Source: Campanula takesimana (lineage: Eukaryota; Streptophyta; Magnoliopsida; Asterales; Campanulaceae). Taken from it: DNA of 64,000 nt. Made by a program: the position numbers and the translations under genes. Where the stretch lies: assembly GCA_026119855.1 (NCBI GenBank), contig JAOWBW010000362.1, positions 372,001 to 436,000 of the forward strand. The letters run 5' to 3'. Shown here in pieces: positions 11,701 to 21,511 of this stretch; position 1 is the stretch's first letter, and the number at the start of each line of letters is the position of its first letter. Under the pieces are notes generated by a model that was not told the DNA's origin, did no database searches, and saw nothing but the letters and a program-made list of their open reading frames with translations.

Positions 11701-13590
11701 TAAAACAAAACTGTGCTGAAAGAAAGAAAAGAAAAGATTGAAATCTTACCTTTCTCTTTCTTATAACAGCAGAAACGGCAGGAGTAGATAGAATACCTTC
11801 CCTTCAATGATATTATATTAAATTCAGTATCCTCCAATCAGTTAAGTGAATTACAGTGGTGACAAAAAACATGCTTCACTAGATTGTTTCTTTTAAAGTT
11901 TTGTGCAATTAAATGGGTAGGCTATAAGTTGAGCAAAGATTCCAATGTGAATACATCGTACAAATACTTGTCATGACCTCAAGAACGTGTATCATAGGCT
12001 CTATGTTAATCATAACCGAGATTCTGATTTCAAACTGATGGATTGTTTTACTTAGATTTGGTAAAAGACAATTTGACCCAAAACGTTAAAGCAAATTAAA
12101 AAATTTAAGTTATGTATGTAAGTTTAGCAAATGGATTAGACTTCTCCGATGTCAATTCAAAGCAGAAACAAAATTCAGTTCAATTCACTAGTTGTAACCG
12201 AGTTCAAGCTAAAGGCAAATGTGAACTTCCACTAGAATCGGTCGTTGAGGATCTCTAGAAAGGGATAACCCTACTTAAGACGCAGAAACCACACTAAACC
12301 TGTAAGCTTTACTACATTCTAGTCCTCTACAGAACATGCAAAATTAATGTTTAAAGCTTAAATTATGTTGAAAACCCTAATCAATGAGCATGGAAACCGA
12401 TTACTTCACATAGCTCTTCAGCATCTCAATGGCTCTGAAAACATAACATTTAAGGCTAAAGAGAAACATTCAAGATAGTCGAGGAATCGAGATACTGAGA
12501 AGGTACAAAAATATGTTAGAGATCAATCCTGATCCATGCATTAATCAAGAAATATAACTAGACAACCATCTGTTTCCTGCAAAATGTACCAGGACACATC
12601 CTGAAAACATTGTCTCATACTATAACCTTTAAAGACTACTTGTTCCATCTTAAAGCACATATATCTAACAATGAGTCAAGAAACTCACTTGCCAACTAAA
12701 ATTTTACCAACTCCATTCCCAGCTGCAATCTTAATTATTAACTGCATTTCAAAATCCAAGGATGCAAAAACGATTAAGGGCGAAAGAGCAGGAAATACTT
12801 TCCAAAGTCACAAATCAAACATAAATTGGATTACCACCTGTGCAGCCTCTTTGTTAAAGTATCGACCATCGCCTCCTAACACCAACAATCCATTCTCATA
12901 ATCCTCAGGTGGTAACGAATTGAATAACGCCTAATCATGGTATAAATTAATAAAACCTCAATAAAACAAAAATTTCAAGCACAAGTATGCAAATTGATTT
13001 TCCCGCTAACTAAACGTAAGGTCACCTGAATCCAATTGCCAAGGTAATTCTCTTCCATAAACACTTTAACCTATTAGATAGTATATAAAAAAATCCTCAG
13101 AGACTTTAACCTATCAGATAGTATATAAAAAATTTCCTCAGAGACAGGGAGTAAGTATATAGACTAATTCAATGACAAGAAAGCAGACCTTCTTACGGAG
13201 GCCGCTGGTGCCCGTTTTTTGACCTTCAATCGGCTTCGTCGGGACGGTGATAATCTGCAACGTGGAAGTAAGCATTTAACATAGATAATGCGGCATTCTT
13301 TGTGTGTGTGTGTGTGTCCGTGTGTGTGTGGAGGGGAGAGATCGAGGGAACGGAGAGACCTTGAGGGCTTGGGATTCAGAGACGGTTGCGGACGGGGAAG
13401 AATTAGAAGAGGCTCTGATAGAAGAATGTGAAGGTGTAGGAGAGGGTTTAAGGGAGAGGGGAGGGGCGAAACTCGAGGGATTGGTGAAGGAGAGAGAAGA
13501 GGTGGCGGTAAATGAGGTGGGAGAGTAGGGGAGTTTGGCGGAGGATAGAGAAATGAAGGCGGCGGCGGCGGTGGTGGTGGAGAACGCCAT
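1..13590 (-). CDS. PGM1: Plastidic phosphoglucomutase, 22 exons, C-terminus off the left edge
   Basis: Interconverts glucose 1-phosphate and glucose 6-phosphate in the plastid stroma for starch synthesis and breakdown. Exons in coding order: 13360-13590, 13189-13254, 13026-13070, 12838-12930, 12689-12741, 11750-11801, 11595-11663, 10897-10965, 4984-5106, 4852-4904, 4606-4684, 4468-4532, 4330-4397, 3564-3682, 3384-3458, 3073-3188, 1029-1170, 665-746, 532-578, 339-416, 129-234, <1-52. All junctions are GT/AG, phases agree, and there are no internal stops; about 627 codons are visible. Exon 1 encodes a Ser/Ala/Thr-rich transit peptide. Family motifs seen: phosphoserine loop SASHNPGG (exon 7), metal site DGDGDR (exons 13-14), sugar loop [12 protein letters not shown] (exon 16) and phosphate site RLSGTGSAGA (exons 20-21). 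The transit peptide separates it from the cytosolic isoform. The last exon reads through [10 protein letters not shown], so only a few residues and the stop are missing. Confidence 0.95.
777..1052. repeat. 139-bp tandem duplication across a PGM splice donor
   Basis: Two copies of about 139 bp (777-915 and 916-1052) each start ACGTTAAAGATGAGG and differ by a few substitutions and 1-bp indels. The unit holds the last 24 bases of PGM exon 17, its donor and the start of the intron. The right copy supplies the real exon end (1029). The left copy leaves an exon 3'-end remnant and a second GAG/GTAC donor near 890 inside the intron. Confidence 0.85.
1407..2697 (-). mobile_element. Solo LTR of Sirevirus family C in PGM intron 16
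   Basis: This 1,291-bp LTR is read on the minus strand from TGTTGGGTATGCCC to CCCTTTGGGACCAACA, with a perfect 5-bp target duplication GTTTG (1402-1406 and 2698-2702). Its start aligns with the LTR at 63043, and its end matches that of the LTR at 37460. A TATA box (CGGCTATAAAAGG on the minus strand) lies at about 2257-2268. A cluster of GCGC/GCGCAT words is at about 2430-2515, upstream of it. No internal region is present, so LTR-LTR recombination probably removed the rest. It sits antisense-neutral, that is in the same orientation as PGM. Confidence 0.9.
4747..4770. repeat. (GC)n(AC)n microsatellite in PGM intron
   Basis: Alternating CG then CA dinucleotides between PGM exons 10 and 11. It is an alternating purine-pyrimidine tract. 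Confidence 0.8.
5376..5656. mobile_element. Stowaway-type MITE in PGM intron 8
   Basis: The left end CTAGCTCCGTCCCATTATAA and the right end TTATGGGACGGAAGGAGTG form inverted termini, flanked by TA on both sides. About 281 bp with no coding capacity. This is the usual CTCCCTCCGTCCC terminus of plant Tc1/mariner MITEs. Confidence 0.85.
6140..8570 (+). pseudogene. RTE endonuclease-reverse transcriptase, truncated and interrupted
   Basis: The frame encodes the C-terminal part of an AP-type endonuclease ([20 protein letters not shown]), then a reverse transcriptase with [27 protein letters not shown] and the catalytic FADD box in [12 protein letters not shown]. After the RT comes the family's C-terminal part ([26 protein letters not shown]). 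One in-frame TGA at 8085-8087 falls where relatives have tryptophan (AGW-K then stop); the same frame then stays open to 8570. The N-terminal half of the endonuclease is missing, so no active product is expected. Confidence 0.9.
8579..8768. repeat. Compound microsatellite in the LINE 3' region
   Basis: Three arrays in series: (ATTT)n at about 8586-8630, (TTTTA)n at about 8627-8670, and (CT)n at about 8689-8765, just before the conserved LINE 3' terminus. The long Phe/Tyr/Leu/Ser-rich reading frames here are translations of the repeat, not genes. Confidence 0.9.
11005..11308. mobile_element. Stowaway-type MITE in PGM intron 7
   Basis: Inverted termini CTCATCCCATCCCAATTTA and TAAATTGAGACGGAGAGAG, flanked by TA (11003-11004 and 11309-11310). 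304 bp, non-coding, between exons 8 and 7. Confidence 0.85.
13300..13330. repeat. (GT)n microsatellite in PGM intron 1
   Basis: Interrupted GT dinucleotide run (one CC break) just downstream of the exon 1 donor at 13359. The Thr/His-rich minus-strand reading frames crossing it extend exon 1 into the intron and are not real coding sequence. Confidence 0.85.
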
Positions 13591-13689
13591 GATTGCCTAG
13601 TATGGAGGTGGCGCTGCAACTCAAGACTAGAGGAGAGATCGGGGAGAAAGCATGTGACTGAGGTGTGTTTGTGGAAAATCTCCGACTGT

Positions 13690-13715
13690 CACGTGGCCCT
13701 CGGGAAACGCTTATC
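13690..13715 (-). promoter_or_regulatory. G-box and I-box pair upstream of PGM
   Basis: On the minus strand, GATAAG (13710-13715) is followed by GGCCACGTGAC, with the CACGTG core at 13690-13695, about 100-125 bases before the PGM start codon. G-box plus I-box/GATA is a known arrangement in light-regulated plant promoters and would suit a chloroplast enzyme. No TATA box is obvious. Functional use is inferred. Confidence 0.5.
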
Positions 13716-13784
13716 TTCGTTTTCTTTTCGTTACTTTTTTGGAGCTAGTAATTGAAATTGAAGTCACTGTTTGTACGGTACTAC

Positions 13785-13812
13785 TCCCTCCGTCGACGTC
13801 AAAACTAATAAC
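13785..13812. repeat. Stowaway end fragment
   Basis: CTCCCTCCGTCGACGTCAAA resembles a Stowaway terminus, preceded by TA. No matching right end was found, so it may be a remnant broken by the neighbouring hAT insertion. Confidence 0.4.
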
Positions 13813-13837
13813 ATTGCAGCTTTTTCGTTGTTTCAGT

Positions 13838-15003
13838 TCGGGATGGCCAAACCGAACCGGAACCGGAAAGCCCGGAACCGCCTTTAACTTTGACGAAAAC
13901 CATAACCATGTGAACTGGAACCGTTTGTAAGAAGGGCCGCTTCCGTTAACCGTGAACCGGCGGTTCCGAACCGCCATGAACAGCCTAGACCGAACCGGAA
14001 CCGTCAGCAACACGGTTAGAAAACCGTTAAAATCGCTAGATTTTTAACGGTTTCATCATAATTAACCGTTACTAACGAAAAGTTGACAAGAAAAGTTGAT
14101 GTTTGACTGATGTTTTAGCCAAATTCAGTGCATAAAAATAATAAAAAATTGTTTAGTATGTAAAAGAAAAGAGAAACGGACCTCTTTATTTTTTAAAATA
14201 TTTTTTCTATACCTTTTCGTAAAAAAAATCGGTGATAAAATATTATTAAAATTGTTTGTTTGTTTTTTTGTTAAAAAAATAATTTTGAAAGGGATAACCC
14301 GAACTCAAAGCCGGACCCTCGTCCGTGCTCGTCTGCTCGGCCCACGAGCTGAGCCCAATAGCAAGATCCACCAGCCTTCCCAGCAAAAGTCAACAATAAA
14401 GCAAGGCCCAGCTCGGGGTTTGCATTCAGCTCGGTTACTTCATCAGCTCGGTTACCTAGTTAGCTCGTGGGCGTCTTGCTCAGATCGGTTCCTTCGTACA
14501 CCAAGCCCTCTAGAAGAGCCTAGAGGTCGTCCCGGTCCATACGGGCCCAACCCAACTAGGCTCCTTTGGTCTCAGCCCTCTCCAAAGCCCTACTATGGAT
14601 AAGGATGACTTGGATAACCTCGTACAAGGACAAAGCTGACCTCACCTTATCCACAAATTGGAGAACAAGCCAATGCTGGTCCTATATATAGAGGAGTTCA
14701 ATGTTTTTGGGCGGGTGAATCTCTCTCTTCCCCTAAGTAATACTAGCTTCTCTCTTTCCTCTTTCCGGTGAACGGACTAACTTATTATCACGCCGGAGGG
14801 TCTTCGCCGGTGCAACCCCGGCTAAGCTCACGTGCGCTCATTTTGTAGGTCTAAGCAAGCGTTCTAGTTATCCTACCGTGGATCCGGCCTTGACGGCATT
14901 TTTATGCACGATCAGATTTTTAAAAAAAATAAAAACTGTGGACCGGCGGTTCCATACCACGAAATCGGCGGTTCGAAACCGGAACCGTGGTTGGTCATCC
15001 CTA
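13838..15003. mobile_element. hAT-type MITE interrupted by a solo LTR
   Basis: Termini TCGGGATGGCCAAACCGAAC and, inverted, TAGGGATGACCAACCACGG. They are flanked by 8-bp duplications GTTTCAGT (13830-13837) and GGTTCAGT (15004-15011), which match at 7 of 8 bases. The subterminal regions are packed with direct and inverted copies of GGAACCG and CGGTTCC. Without the inserted LTR it is about 530 bp and has no transposase. Confidence 0.75.
14286..14914 (+). mobile_element. Solo LTR of a Tat-like Gypsy element inside the hAT MITE
   Basis: About 629 bp from TGAAAGGGATAACCC to ATGCACGATCA, with a likely 5-bp duplication AATTT/GATTT (4 of 5). A TATA box (CCTATATATAGAGG) is near 14682. Shortly after it is CGCCGGAGGGTCTTCGCCGG, a motif also found near the end of the LTR at 28458. 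Repeated CAGCTCGGTTAC-type words (about 14408-14470) precede the TATA box. Confidence 0.65.
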
Positions 15004-15011
15004 GGTTCAGT

Positions 15012-15313
15012 AAGTTTTTTCCATTTTTACAATTTAAGCTGAAGAAATGAGAAAATTGAGAAAGCCTATAGGTTGACGCCACAAATTCCATCCCCCAAAA
15101 CCATGTTTTGACTGCGCTTCAGCTATATCAATTGTACCTGAACTGTTCGATAATCGTGGTCGATGATAACATCATTGTTCCCATCGCTATTACAAAACCG
15201 TACTTGAGATTTTCATCTCATACGGCTTATCAAAAGGATTCAAGTTTATACAAAATAGTGAGAGTAGATGAATCGAGTTAAACTAAAAAGAAAAAAAACG
15301 GTGCATAAATATA
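15012..15313. other. Intergenic, nothing recognised
   Basis: Unique-looking, moderately AT-rich sequence between the hAT MITE and the Mutator-like nest. No reading frame, repeat or terminus was identified. Confidence 0.5.
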
Positions 15314-15438
15314 AGGTCAAATTGCAATTTGATAACCTGTGTTTGTATCACTTTTGCAATTTTAGTTCTCGTGTTTGTATTTTTTTTGCAACCTGATTCC
15401 TGTGTTTGTCGTTTTTTTGCAAATTGATATAAAAACTA

Positions 15439-16863
15439 GGCAAAACTGCACCAAAAATCACTCAACTATGACTAGTTTGGGTATTTGGTCACTAAACTAA
15501 TTTCCTTTTGAAACAACACATTCAACTTATTTATTTTTGCATCCATAGTCACTATCACTAACCCCGTTAGTTTTTTGGCGTTAAATAGTCATGTGCAACG
15601 CATGTGACCAAATTTGAAGGGGTAATTTAGGTAATACAGTCTAAATAGTATAAAAGAAATTATAGGGTTTATTTTTCAATTTTATAAACTACAGGGCTTA
15701 AACTAAAAGAAAAACACCCAATATAACACCCCTCCCCTTTCTTCTTCTTCATTCTGCAATTCCCCCTCCCCTTCCTCCGCCCCTTCTTCTTCTCCGACAA
15801 CTATCGCCTAATCCCCCACTTCCATGGCCGCCTGCTCCCCAAACCGACCTTCTTCTTCTTCTTCTTCGTCGATACCACGCCAGCACCCACTCCTTGGTCA
15901 CCTCTTATTTTCTCTCTCTAATCTAGAGCCCAGATCTGGGACTTTCATACAAGGAGATCTTGATTTGTATAACAATCAATCATCATCTGAATCACTCGAA
16001 CTACTCCTCGACGAATCCGACATGAAATTCGGGGGCAACACCGGAAACTTCACCGACGGCCGCGCTGGCGACCTCGGCGACGAACTCACCGTCACCGGCG
16101 ATTCCCTTGCTCCTCTGTCAGGTCTCCTCTTCTGCAAATTCACAGCAATCTCAACACAAGTCTTATCAACCATACCAAGAAACTCTCTCACTATTACAAA
16201 CATGTGACTCAATGAAGATTTACTTAATTCATGGTCCAATTCTGGGTTTGCAGTTTCTTGAGATTTTGATTATGGGCATCTGATTTCTCCGCAAATTCTG
16301 GATTTGAATTTATATTTGTGATTCCTGTTGGTGATCTTCTTGTTCTGATTTGTGCAGAAGCGTGTTTGGGAGTAGGTATGTAGTGTGCGTGTTTATTGGT
16401 GGTGGTGGCTGGGTTGGGGTAGATGGGGTGGATGGTTGGCGGAGATGGTTGTGCCTGCACCGTGAGATGGTGGTTGTTGATGGCGGCTGATAGGTGGTGG
16501 TGAGATGGTGGGTGTGTTGGTGATAAAGTTAACAAATTAAATAAACATTATAAATGAAAAAATGACTTAATTAATTTTTTTAACATCAATAGCTAAAGTG
16601 GTGAAAAACAATTGATCAGGGACTTATTTGAAACAAGTTTAACCTTTATATTCTAGCTTAAAGTGAACTACATAAAATACCCTTAAAAAAAAGTCATGTG
16701 CATTGGCACATGACTATTTAATGCCAAAAAACTAACGGGGTTAGTGATAGTGACTATGGATGCAAAAATAAATAAGTTGAATGTGTTGTTTCAAAAGGAA
16801 ATTAGTTTAGTGACCAAATACCCAAACTGGTCATAGTTGAGTGATTTTTGGTGCAGTTTTGCC
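15439..16863. mobile_element. Inner Mutator-like element (candidate Pack-MULE)
   Basis: Starts GGCAAAACTGCACC and ends with the exact inverse, flanked by a perfect 9-bp duplication TAAAAACTA (15430-15438 and 16864-16872). The inverted repeats are about 170 bp. The interior is GC-richer, exon-like DNA rather than transposase, including a fragment resembling the end of a formin gene on the minus strand. A gene fragment between Mutator-like termini is the definition of a Pack-MULE. Confidence 0.8.
15976..16239 (-). pseudogene. Captured formin (FH2 C-terminal) gene fragment
   Basis: The minus-strand frame reads FVIVREFLGMVDKTC followed by a Lys/Arg stretch, a Ser/Pro-rich linker, VKFPVLPPNFMSD and an acidic Ser/Asp tail ending in a stop (DSDDD). 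From memory of the family, this matches the end of the FH2 domain and tail of class I plant formins of the FH6 type, which nucleate actin. Only the last exon portion is present; upstream sequence looks intronic. On the opposite strand, 15824-16207 is also open, but its Ser-rich and low-complexity product resembles nothing I know. Confidence 0.6.
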
Positions 16864-17167
16864 TAAAAACTAACCAAATTGTTAATTTTTTAACGGAAAA
16901 ACAGTCATATGTACATGACCTTTTAAGGGTGTAATTGTCATTTCTCAAGTGTATGTGTTAATGGCTTGAAGGATCGAAGGGCAATGCTTTTTTTGGAAGG
17001 AGAAAAGCGAGAAATTTGGTATTTATTGTGTGGGAGTTAATTCCAACATTAATGGAGGAATAGTGAAGTTGTTGCTATTTAATGAAAAAGGTGACGACGG
17101 ACTAGCTCTTATTTACACATAACACACACGTGCCTTGAACCCATATGCTCGCTCGCAATGACAATTA

Positions 17168-17449
17168 CTTCATCCGTCCCACCACAAGTTAGACTAATTT
17201 CCTTTTTAGTCCTTCCCACCACAAGTGAGACTGCCCAAAATGGATATGTTTTAATATATTTATATTCAACCAACTCCACTATTTAACTCCACTCATTCCC
17301 TCTCTTCATTTTTCATCACTCATTTTATTCAACAAATACTATTATTAACTCCGCCCATTCTCTCTCTTCATTTCTACCATACATATACTACCTATTTCTT
17401 AATTATTATACCCCACAAATTGGTCTCACTTGTGGTGGGACGGAGGGAG
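17168..17449. mobile_element. Stowaway-type MITE
   Basis: Termini CTTCATCCGTCCCACCACAAG and CTTGTGGTGGGACGGAGGGAG, flanked by TA (17166-17167 and 17450-17451). 282 bp, inside the right part of the outer Mutator-like element. Confidence 0.88.
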
Positions 17450-17659
17450 TATACCCTTAAAAAAGTAATGTGATTTGCACATGACTGTTTTCCCGTAAAA
17501 AAAACTAACATTTCGTTAGTTTTTATATCAATATGCAACAAAATGACCAACACATGAATCAAGTTGCAAGAAATACAAACACGGGGAACTAAATTACAAA
17601 AGTGATACAAACACATGTAACCAAATTGCAATTAGTTCTAAATATAATATAGTTAATGA

Positions 17660-18040
17660 AACAATTTTTTAATTTTTTTTTAGCAAACGAGAAAACAATT
17701 TCATTCACAAGTTAAAAAGAGATGGCACACCACATAGACTGGAGGCTCACCCCAAATAACAATAGCAGTTGCATTGCTTAACCTACAACAACAATATTTT
17801 ATATCCAAATCTTGAGACGATCGAATTCCACTCCAAGTAAAACTTGGACACTGCCTTAATCCGACATTTAAGAATCTCCTCTCTGGTAATATTTTGCGCT
17901 TAGCACTTGATATACAGAATTCGGGTTGACGAGGAAACGCCCACTACATATCTCAAAATTCGTGAACCAACGTTGTGCAATAAGACCATCGGTATCCACT
18001 TCATTGTGCGAAAATGCAATCGTCATCATTTTAAGACAAA
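17660..18040 (-). mobile_element. L1-like LINE 3' fragment
   Basis: The minus strand reads GTGAATGAAATTGTTTTCTC, then TTTGCT and an A-run, the usual 3' end of plant L1 elements. Upstream, broken frames contain pieces such as AKYYQRG and PSFTWSGI, which resemble the C-terminal part of L1-type plant reverse transcriptases. It is heavily decayed and 5'-truncated; the exact left and right limits are uncertain. Confidence 0.55.
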
Positions 18041-18067
18041 AAACTACAAACAGAGAACAAAGAAACG

Positions 18068-18146
18068 CAGGCTCTCACAAAGGAGTGAAATCAATGGCTC
18101 TCACAATGGAGAGAAAACAACGGCTCTCACAGAGGAGAGAGATTTA
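18068..18146. repeat. Short tandem repeat, GGCTCTCACA units
   Basis: Three units of 25-26 bp, each starting GGCTCTCACA and containing GGAG. The two overlapping reading frames across 17907-18156 are by-products of this repeat and the LINE fragment. Confidence 0.75.
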
Positions 18147-18180
18147 TTATAAATAAAAAAGGAAAAACTGGAAGAAAAAA

Positions 18181-18240
18181 TCAACAACGCAATTGTTTGT
18201 AATCTCAACGAGTTGAGATTACAAAAAATTGTGTTGTTGA
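18181..18240. repeat. 60-bp near-perfect palindrome
   Basis: The 60-mer equals its own reverse complement except for three mismatched pairs. The central part pairs TTTGTAATCTCAA with TTGAGATTACAAA. There is no flanking duplication that I can see. Confidence 0.9.
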
Positions 18241-18485
18241 ATGCGTATAACGAGAATAAGCACCAAAGAGATGAAGAAAAAACTGTGTTGTTGAAGAATT
18301 GGGAATGGAAGAAAACAATTTTTTTCCAAGGAAGAAGATGAAAGTTGGGAGAGAACTGGGAAGTTGAAAGGAAAAAGTAAGCAAGTGTTCATATTATTAA
18401 AAAGTTTAAATATTCAATTGAGAGCTATTTTAGGTGAGGGTACTACCGTACAAAGGAATAATAAGCGGGGTCTCAAAAAAGGGCT

Positions 18486-19926
18486 TGTTGGTAGTGGTGC
18501 CCAAGGCACGTTTAATAAACGTTGTAATTGTTATCATTTATTTCATATCAATAAAATAGATGTTTTGATTATTATTGTTGTTCATGTTTACTTATAATAA
18601 TCCCCGTCCCTAGTACTTATTAAGCACTAGTATAAAGGCTAAATGATCATGAGATGATCATGTTAGATTTATGGGTACTTGTTTGGAACAAGGTACTGGA
18701 CATGACCCGCCGTATGAGATTTATGTCATGGTCTAGGTCGTACATATATCTCATATTAGTTATGTCATTTGAATCCTTAGACATGAAGTTATTATAGTCT
18801 TCCACTTGATGAACATTGTGTTTGACATATTCAAACGCTACCTTAACACGGTAGTTATAAAGGGTATGATTGGCATAATCGGATTCCCGTTGGGAAGAAT
18901 AATAAGCTAAATGGATTTGTCCCTCCACGGAGAGATGTCAAGCTTGGGCCCCTCGAAGGAATGATGTTGATGAAATGTTCGGCCGGACTCAAATGGATTG
19001 ATTGGATCAATGGCATCTGAATTATCAACATATTGGGAATCGAGAAAGTATTGAACGAAACAAGTTGACTGTTTGACCATGACTTGTGTTCAATGACGTC
19101 GTGGACAAAGGGATTATGACATGTTCTAAAGGAATGCGAACTTGTATCTAGTTATACTATTTGGCTAGGTATGACGGTTTGCTAGAACCTAATCATATCT
19201 TATGGTTTCATGTTTGAACCCATTTCCAACTTAGTATAATCCTAGAGGGTCACACACAATAGAACGAATCTTTAAAAGGACTAAAAAAGGAATTTTTCAG
19301 CTTTTCTGGCCTAGTGGGCAACCGCCCAAAAGTCACTGGGCGACCGCCCAAAGTTGGGCGACCACACAGCCAATTTTGGGCGGCCGCACAGTACTGTCGG
19401 CTGGCACTTTCCTAATTCGATTTGGAATGTCTTTTGACACAAGTTTCCTATTTGGAATAGGTCTTGCTTGTGTATAAAAGGATGATTTCGGCCAGAACTT
19501 CAGCCATAGCCTTTTGTGAGTCTCCAAAGAGTTTGAGAGAGGTTTTATTTTGTTCTAAGACATCCTTGGTTGAAGAACAAAATAATACACAAAAGAAAAA
19601 TTCCATATAGTCATATAAATTGTGAAAGTGTGTTTCATAATTATTGGTCTAGCAACCAAGATCAAGGAGCCTCTTGATATTCGTTCGAAGTGTGGACACC
19701 GCTAGAGGGTGAATTTTATCATCTACAAAGTTCGTGATTTTGTCCTTGATAAAGCTTCAAGTTTCTCCACCAAGACCAAAGAAAACTTTGATAGTCACCA
19801 AGGGTTAGTTTTTCCTTTATTCAGTATGTTGTATTTGATTTAATCATATGAACGGATCCATGGCTTTGGGTTTCTTAAAATTTTAATTGCTATATTCCAC
19901 TGCGCATGTTACATCGAAACCCAACA
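18486..19926 (+). repeat. 5' LTR of Copia family A
   Basis: 1,441 bp from TGTTGGTAGTGGTGCC to GAAACCCAACA. TATA box GTATAAAAGG at about 19472. A cluster of four GC words (GGGCAACCGCCC, GGGCGACCGCCC, GGGCGACCACAC, GGGCGGCCGCAC) lies at 19317-19391. The inverted repeat CCTATT-N3-AATAGG (19447-19461) lies between the words and TATA. It matches the LTR at 58289-59781 across its length. Confidence 0.9.
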
Positions 19927-19927
19927 G

Positions 19928-19939
19928 TGGTATCAGAGC
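19928..19939 (+). other. Primer binding site, Copia family A
   Basis: TGGTATCAGAGC one base after the LTR end is the standard plant Copia site, complementary to the 3' end of initiator tRNA-Met. Confidence 0.92.
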
Positions 19940-21511
19940 CCCGTTCATGTTGATTATTTCAATACCTAGATCATGTTATGTGTATATAAATTGTTTATGT
20001 GCATTGCATGATATGAATATTGGAATATATGATACTTATGTGTTTTGTGATTTTATGTGGTTTATTGTTTTGCAACTTTAATCGCACGATTCAATCGCAA
20101 TAAATAAATTATGGTGGATTCAGAATTGTTGGTTATTAATTTTTGATTGGATCAAAATTTTTAATAATCGGGGAAAAATAATTTTGAGACAAAATTTTCG
20201 AACTTTTAAAAATTCTGCACAATCTGATCACAGTGGGCGACCGCACAAAACGCTTTGGGCGGCCGCACGGTTTTGGGCGACCGCACAAGGGTTTTTGGGC
20301 AGCCGCACAAGGGGATCAGAATGTCTGATTCTGGTAAAAAAAAACAGATTCTGGGATTTTTCGAAAGATTCAACAAAACCAGTCCAGACCTGCTGATCTG
20401 GAATGGGTTTTGGGTAGTTGGTTTGTGTGTGGATTTTGGGGTTTGATTTTCCTATTTGTTTTAGTCTTGTGATTCTAAGATTGGTTCAAGGTTTGGATGG
20501 CTAATCTGCGTTCATCGAGATTGTGTTTCCCAAAATTGATCGCAATCAAAGTTTCAAAGATAAAACGAAGTTAGAATTATGAAGAGTTCATAATTGCTAA
20601 AATTGAGAAACAAAGTTCTTGATTCAATGATTGGAGATCCATTTGGAATTGTGAATGCAATTGGCCTACGTTCATCGAGACCATCTATTGCTTAGTTTCG
20701 GCCACATGGACTACTTTCTTGGTTTCTTGAATTAGTGCGGGATTGTGGTTGCCTAATGGCTTAGTTCGACCGCACTTCTTGTTGTCTTGATTTGGAGATA
20801 ATAACCGAAGTTGAAATAGTCTCATCCTCATAATTATAGAGAAACTAATGACACATAAATATCATGCTTAAATTAATGGAGATTAATTTAGTGGCTAATC
20901 TTGATGTGTAACATGTTTATATTATGTGCTCATAAATGTGTTATATGCTATATGTGATGAACCTTCAAAGAAAGTTTTAAGTCCTTCTTTGCCATGCCAT
21001 GATTAAACACTTGTTTATACATGGGTGATCTTGATGTGGGTTCGCCTCCGCGAGGTGCATTAAGTTTATTCATGTATGAGCAAGATGAGGTTCATTAATT
21101 TAATGTGGGCTTGCCTCCGCAACGTGCATTAAATTGAATGGTTCCTATGCGTCTAAAATGATTGGACTTAATTAGGCGTCAAAACAGTTTTGGGCTTAGG
21201 CAAAAGATAAGATTAAACATGCTTTTTGAAACTGGATTTCTCAAAGAATCTCATAAAAGGATCTAAGAATCATATGGGATATGATTGACATGATTGTCTA
21301 CCTAATTAATTTAGTTTTGAGCGGTCCGCCTCCGTGGACTCAAAAGTTAAATTAAAGTTGGATCTTAGCCCAATTAAATTATATTATACATTGGATGTAT
21401 ATGAAAGTTATATAATTTAGTGGGAGTATTTTGTTTGAAAAATACATTATTTATCTCTTTAATGAAAACCGGTACTTATTAAATTTTGGAAATTTTGCAT
21501 ATTTGTAGATA

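Larger units (their letters stand above)
15314..17638. mobile_element. Outer Mutator-like element with long inverted repeats
   Basis: The left arm (from AGGTCAAATTGCAATTTG, about 125 bp or more) is repeated inverted at the right end (to CAAATTGCAATTAGTTC). Both share internal blocks such as GTTTGTATCACTTTTG. It is flanked by TAAATATA (15306-15313 and 17639-17646), probably part of a 9-bp duplication. The inner element at 15439 split the left arm, and a Stowaway MITE entered the right part. No transposase was seen. Confidence 0.75.

Noticed and set aside
13164..13619. 151-codon Pro-rich ORF overlapping PGM exon 1
   Set aside because: Out of frame with the transit peptide; proline and histidine runs come from GC-rich and GT-repeat DNA.
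15824..16207. 127-codon plus-strand ORF in the inner Mutator-like element
   Set aside because: Serine run and low-complexity start; the opposite strand has recognisable formin motifs, so this is probably its shadow.
17907..18156. Overlapping Lys/Arg-rich ORFs
   Set aside because: They cross the LINE fragment and the short tandem repeat and match nothing known to me.
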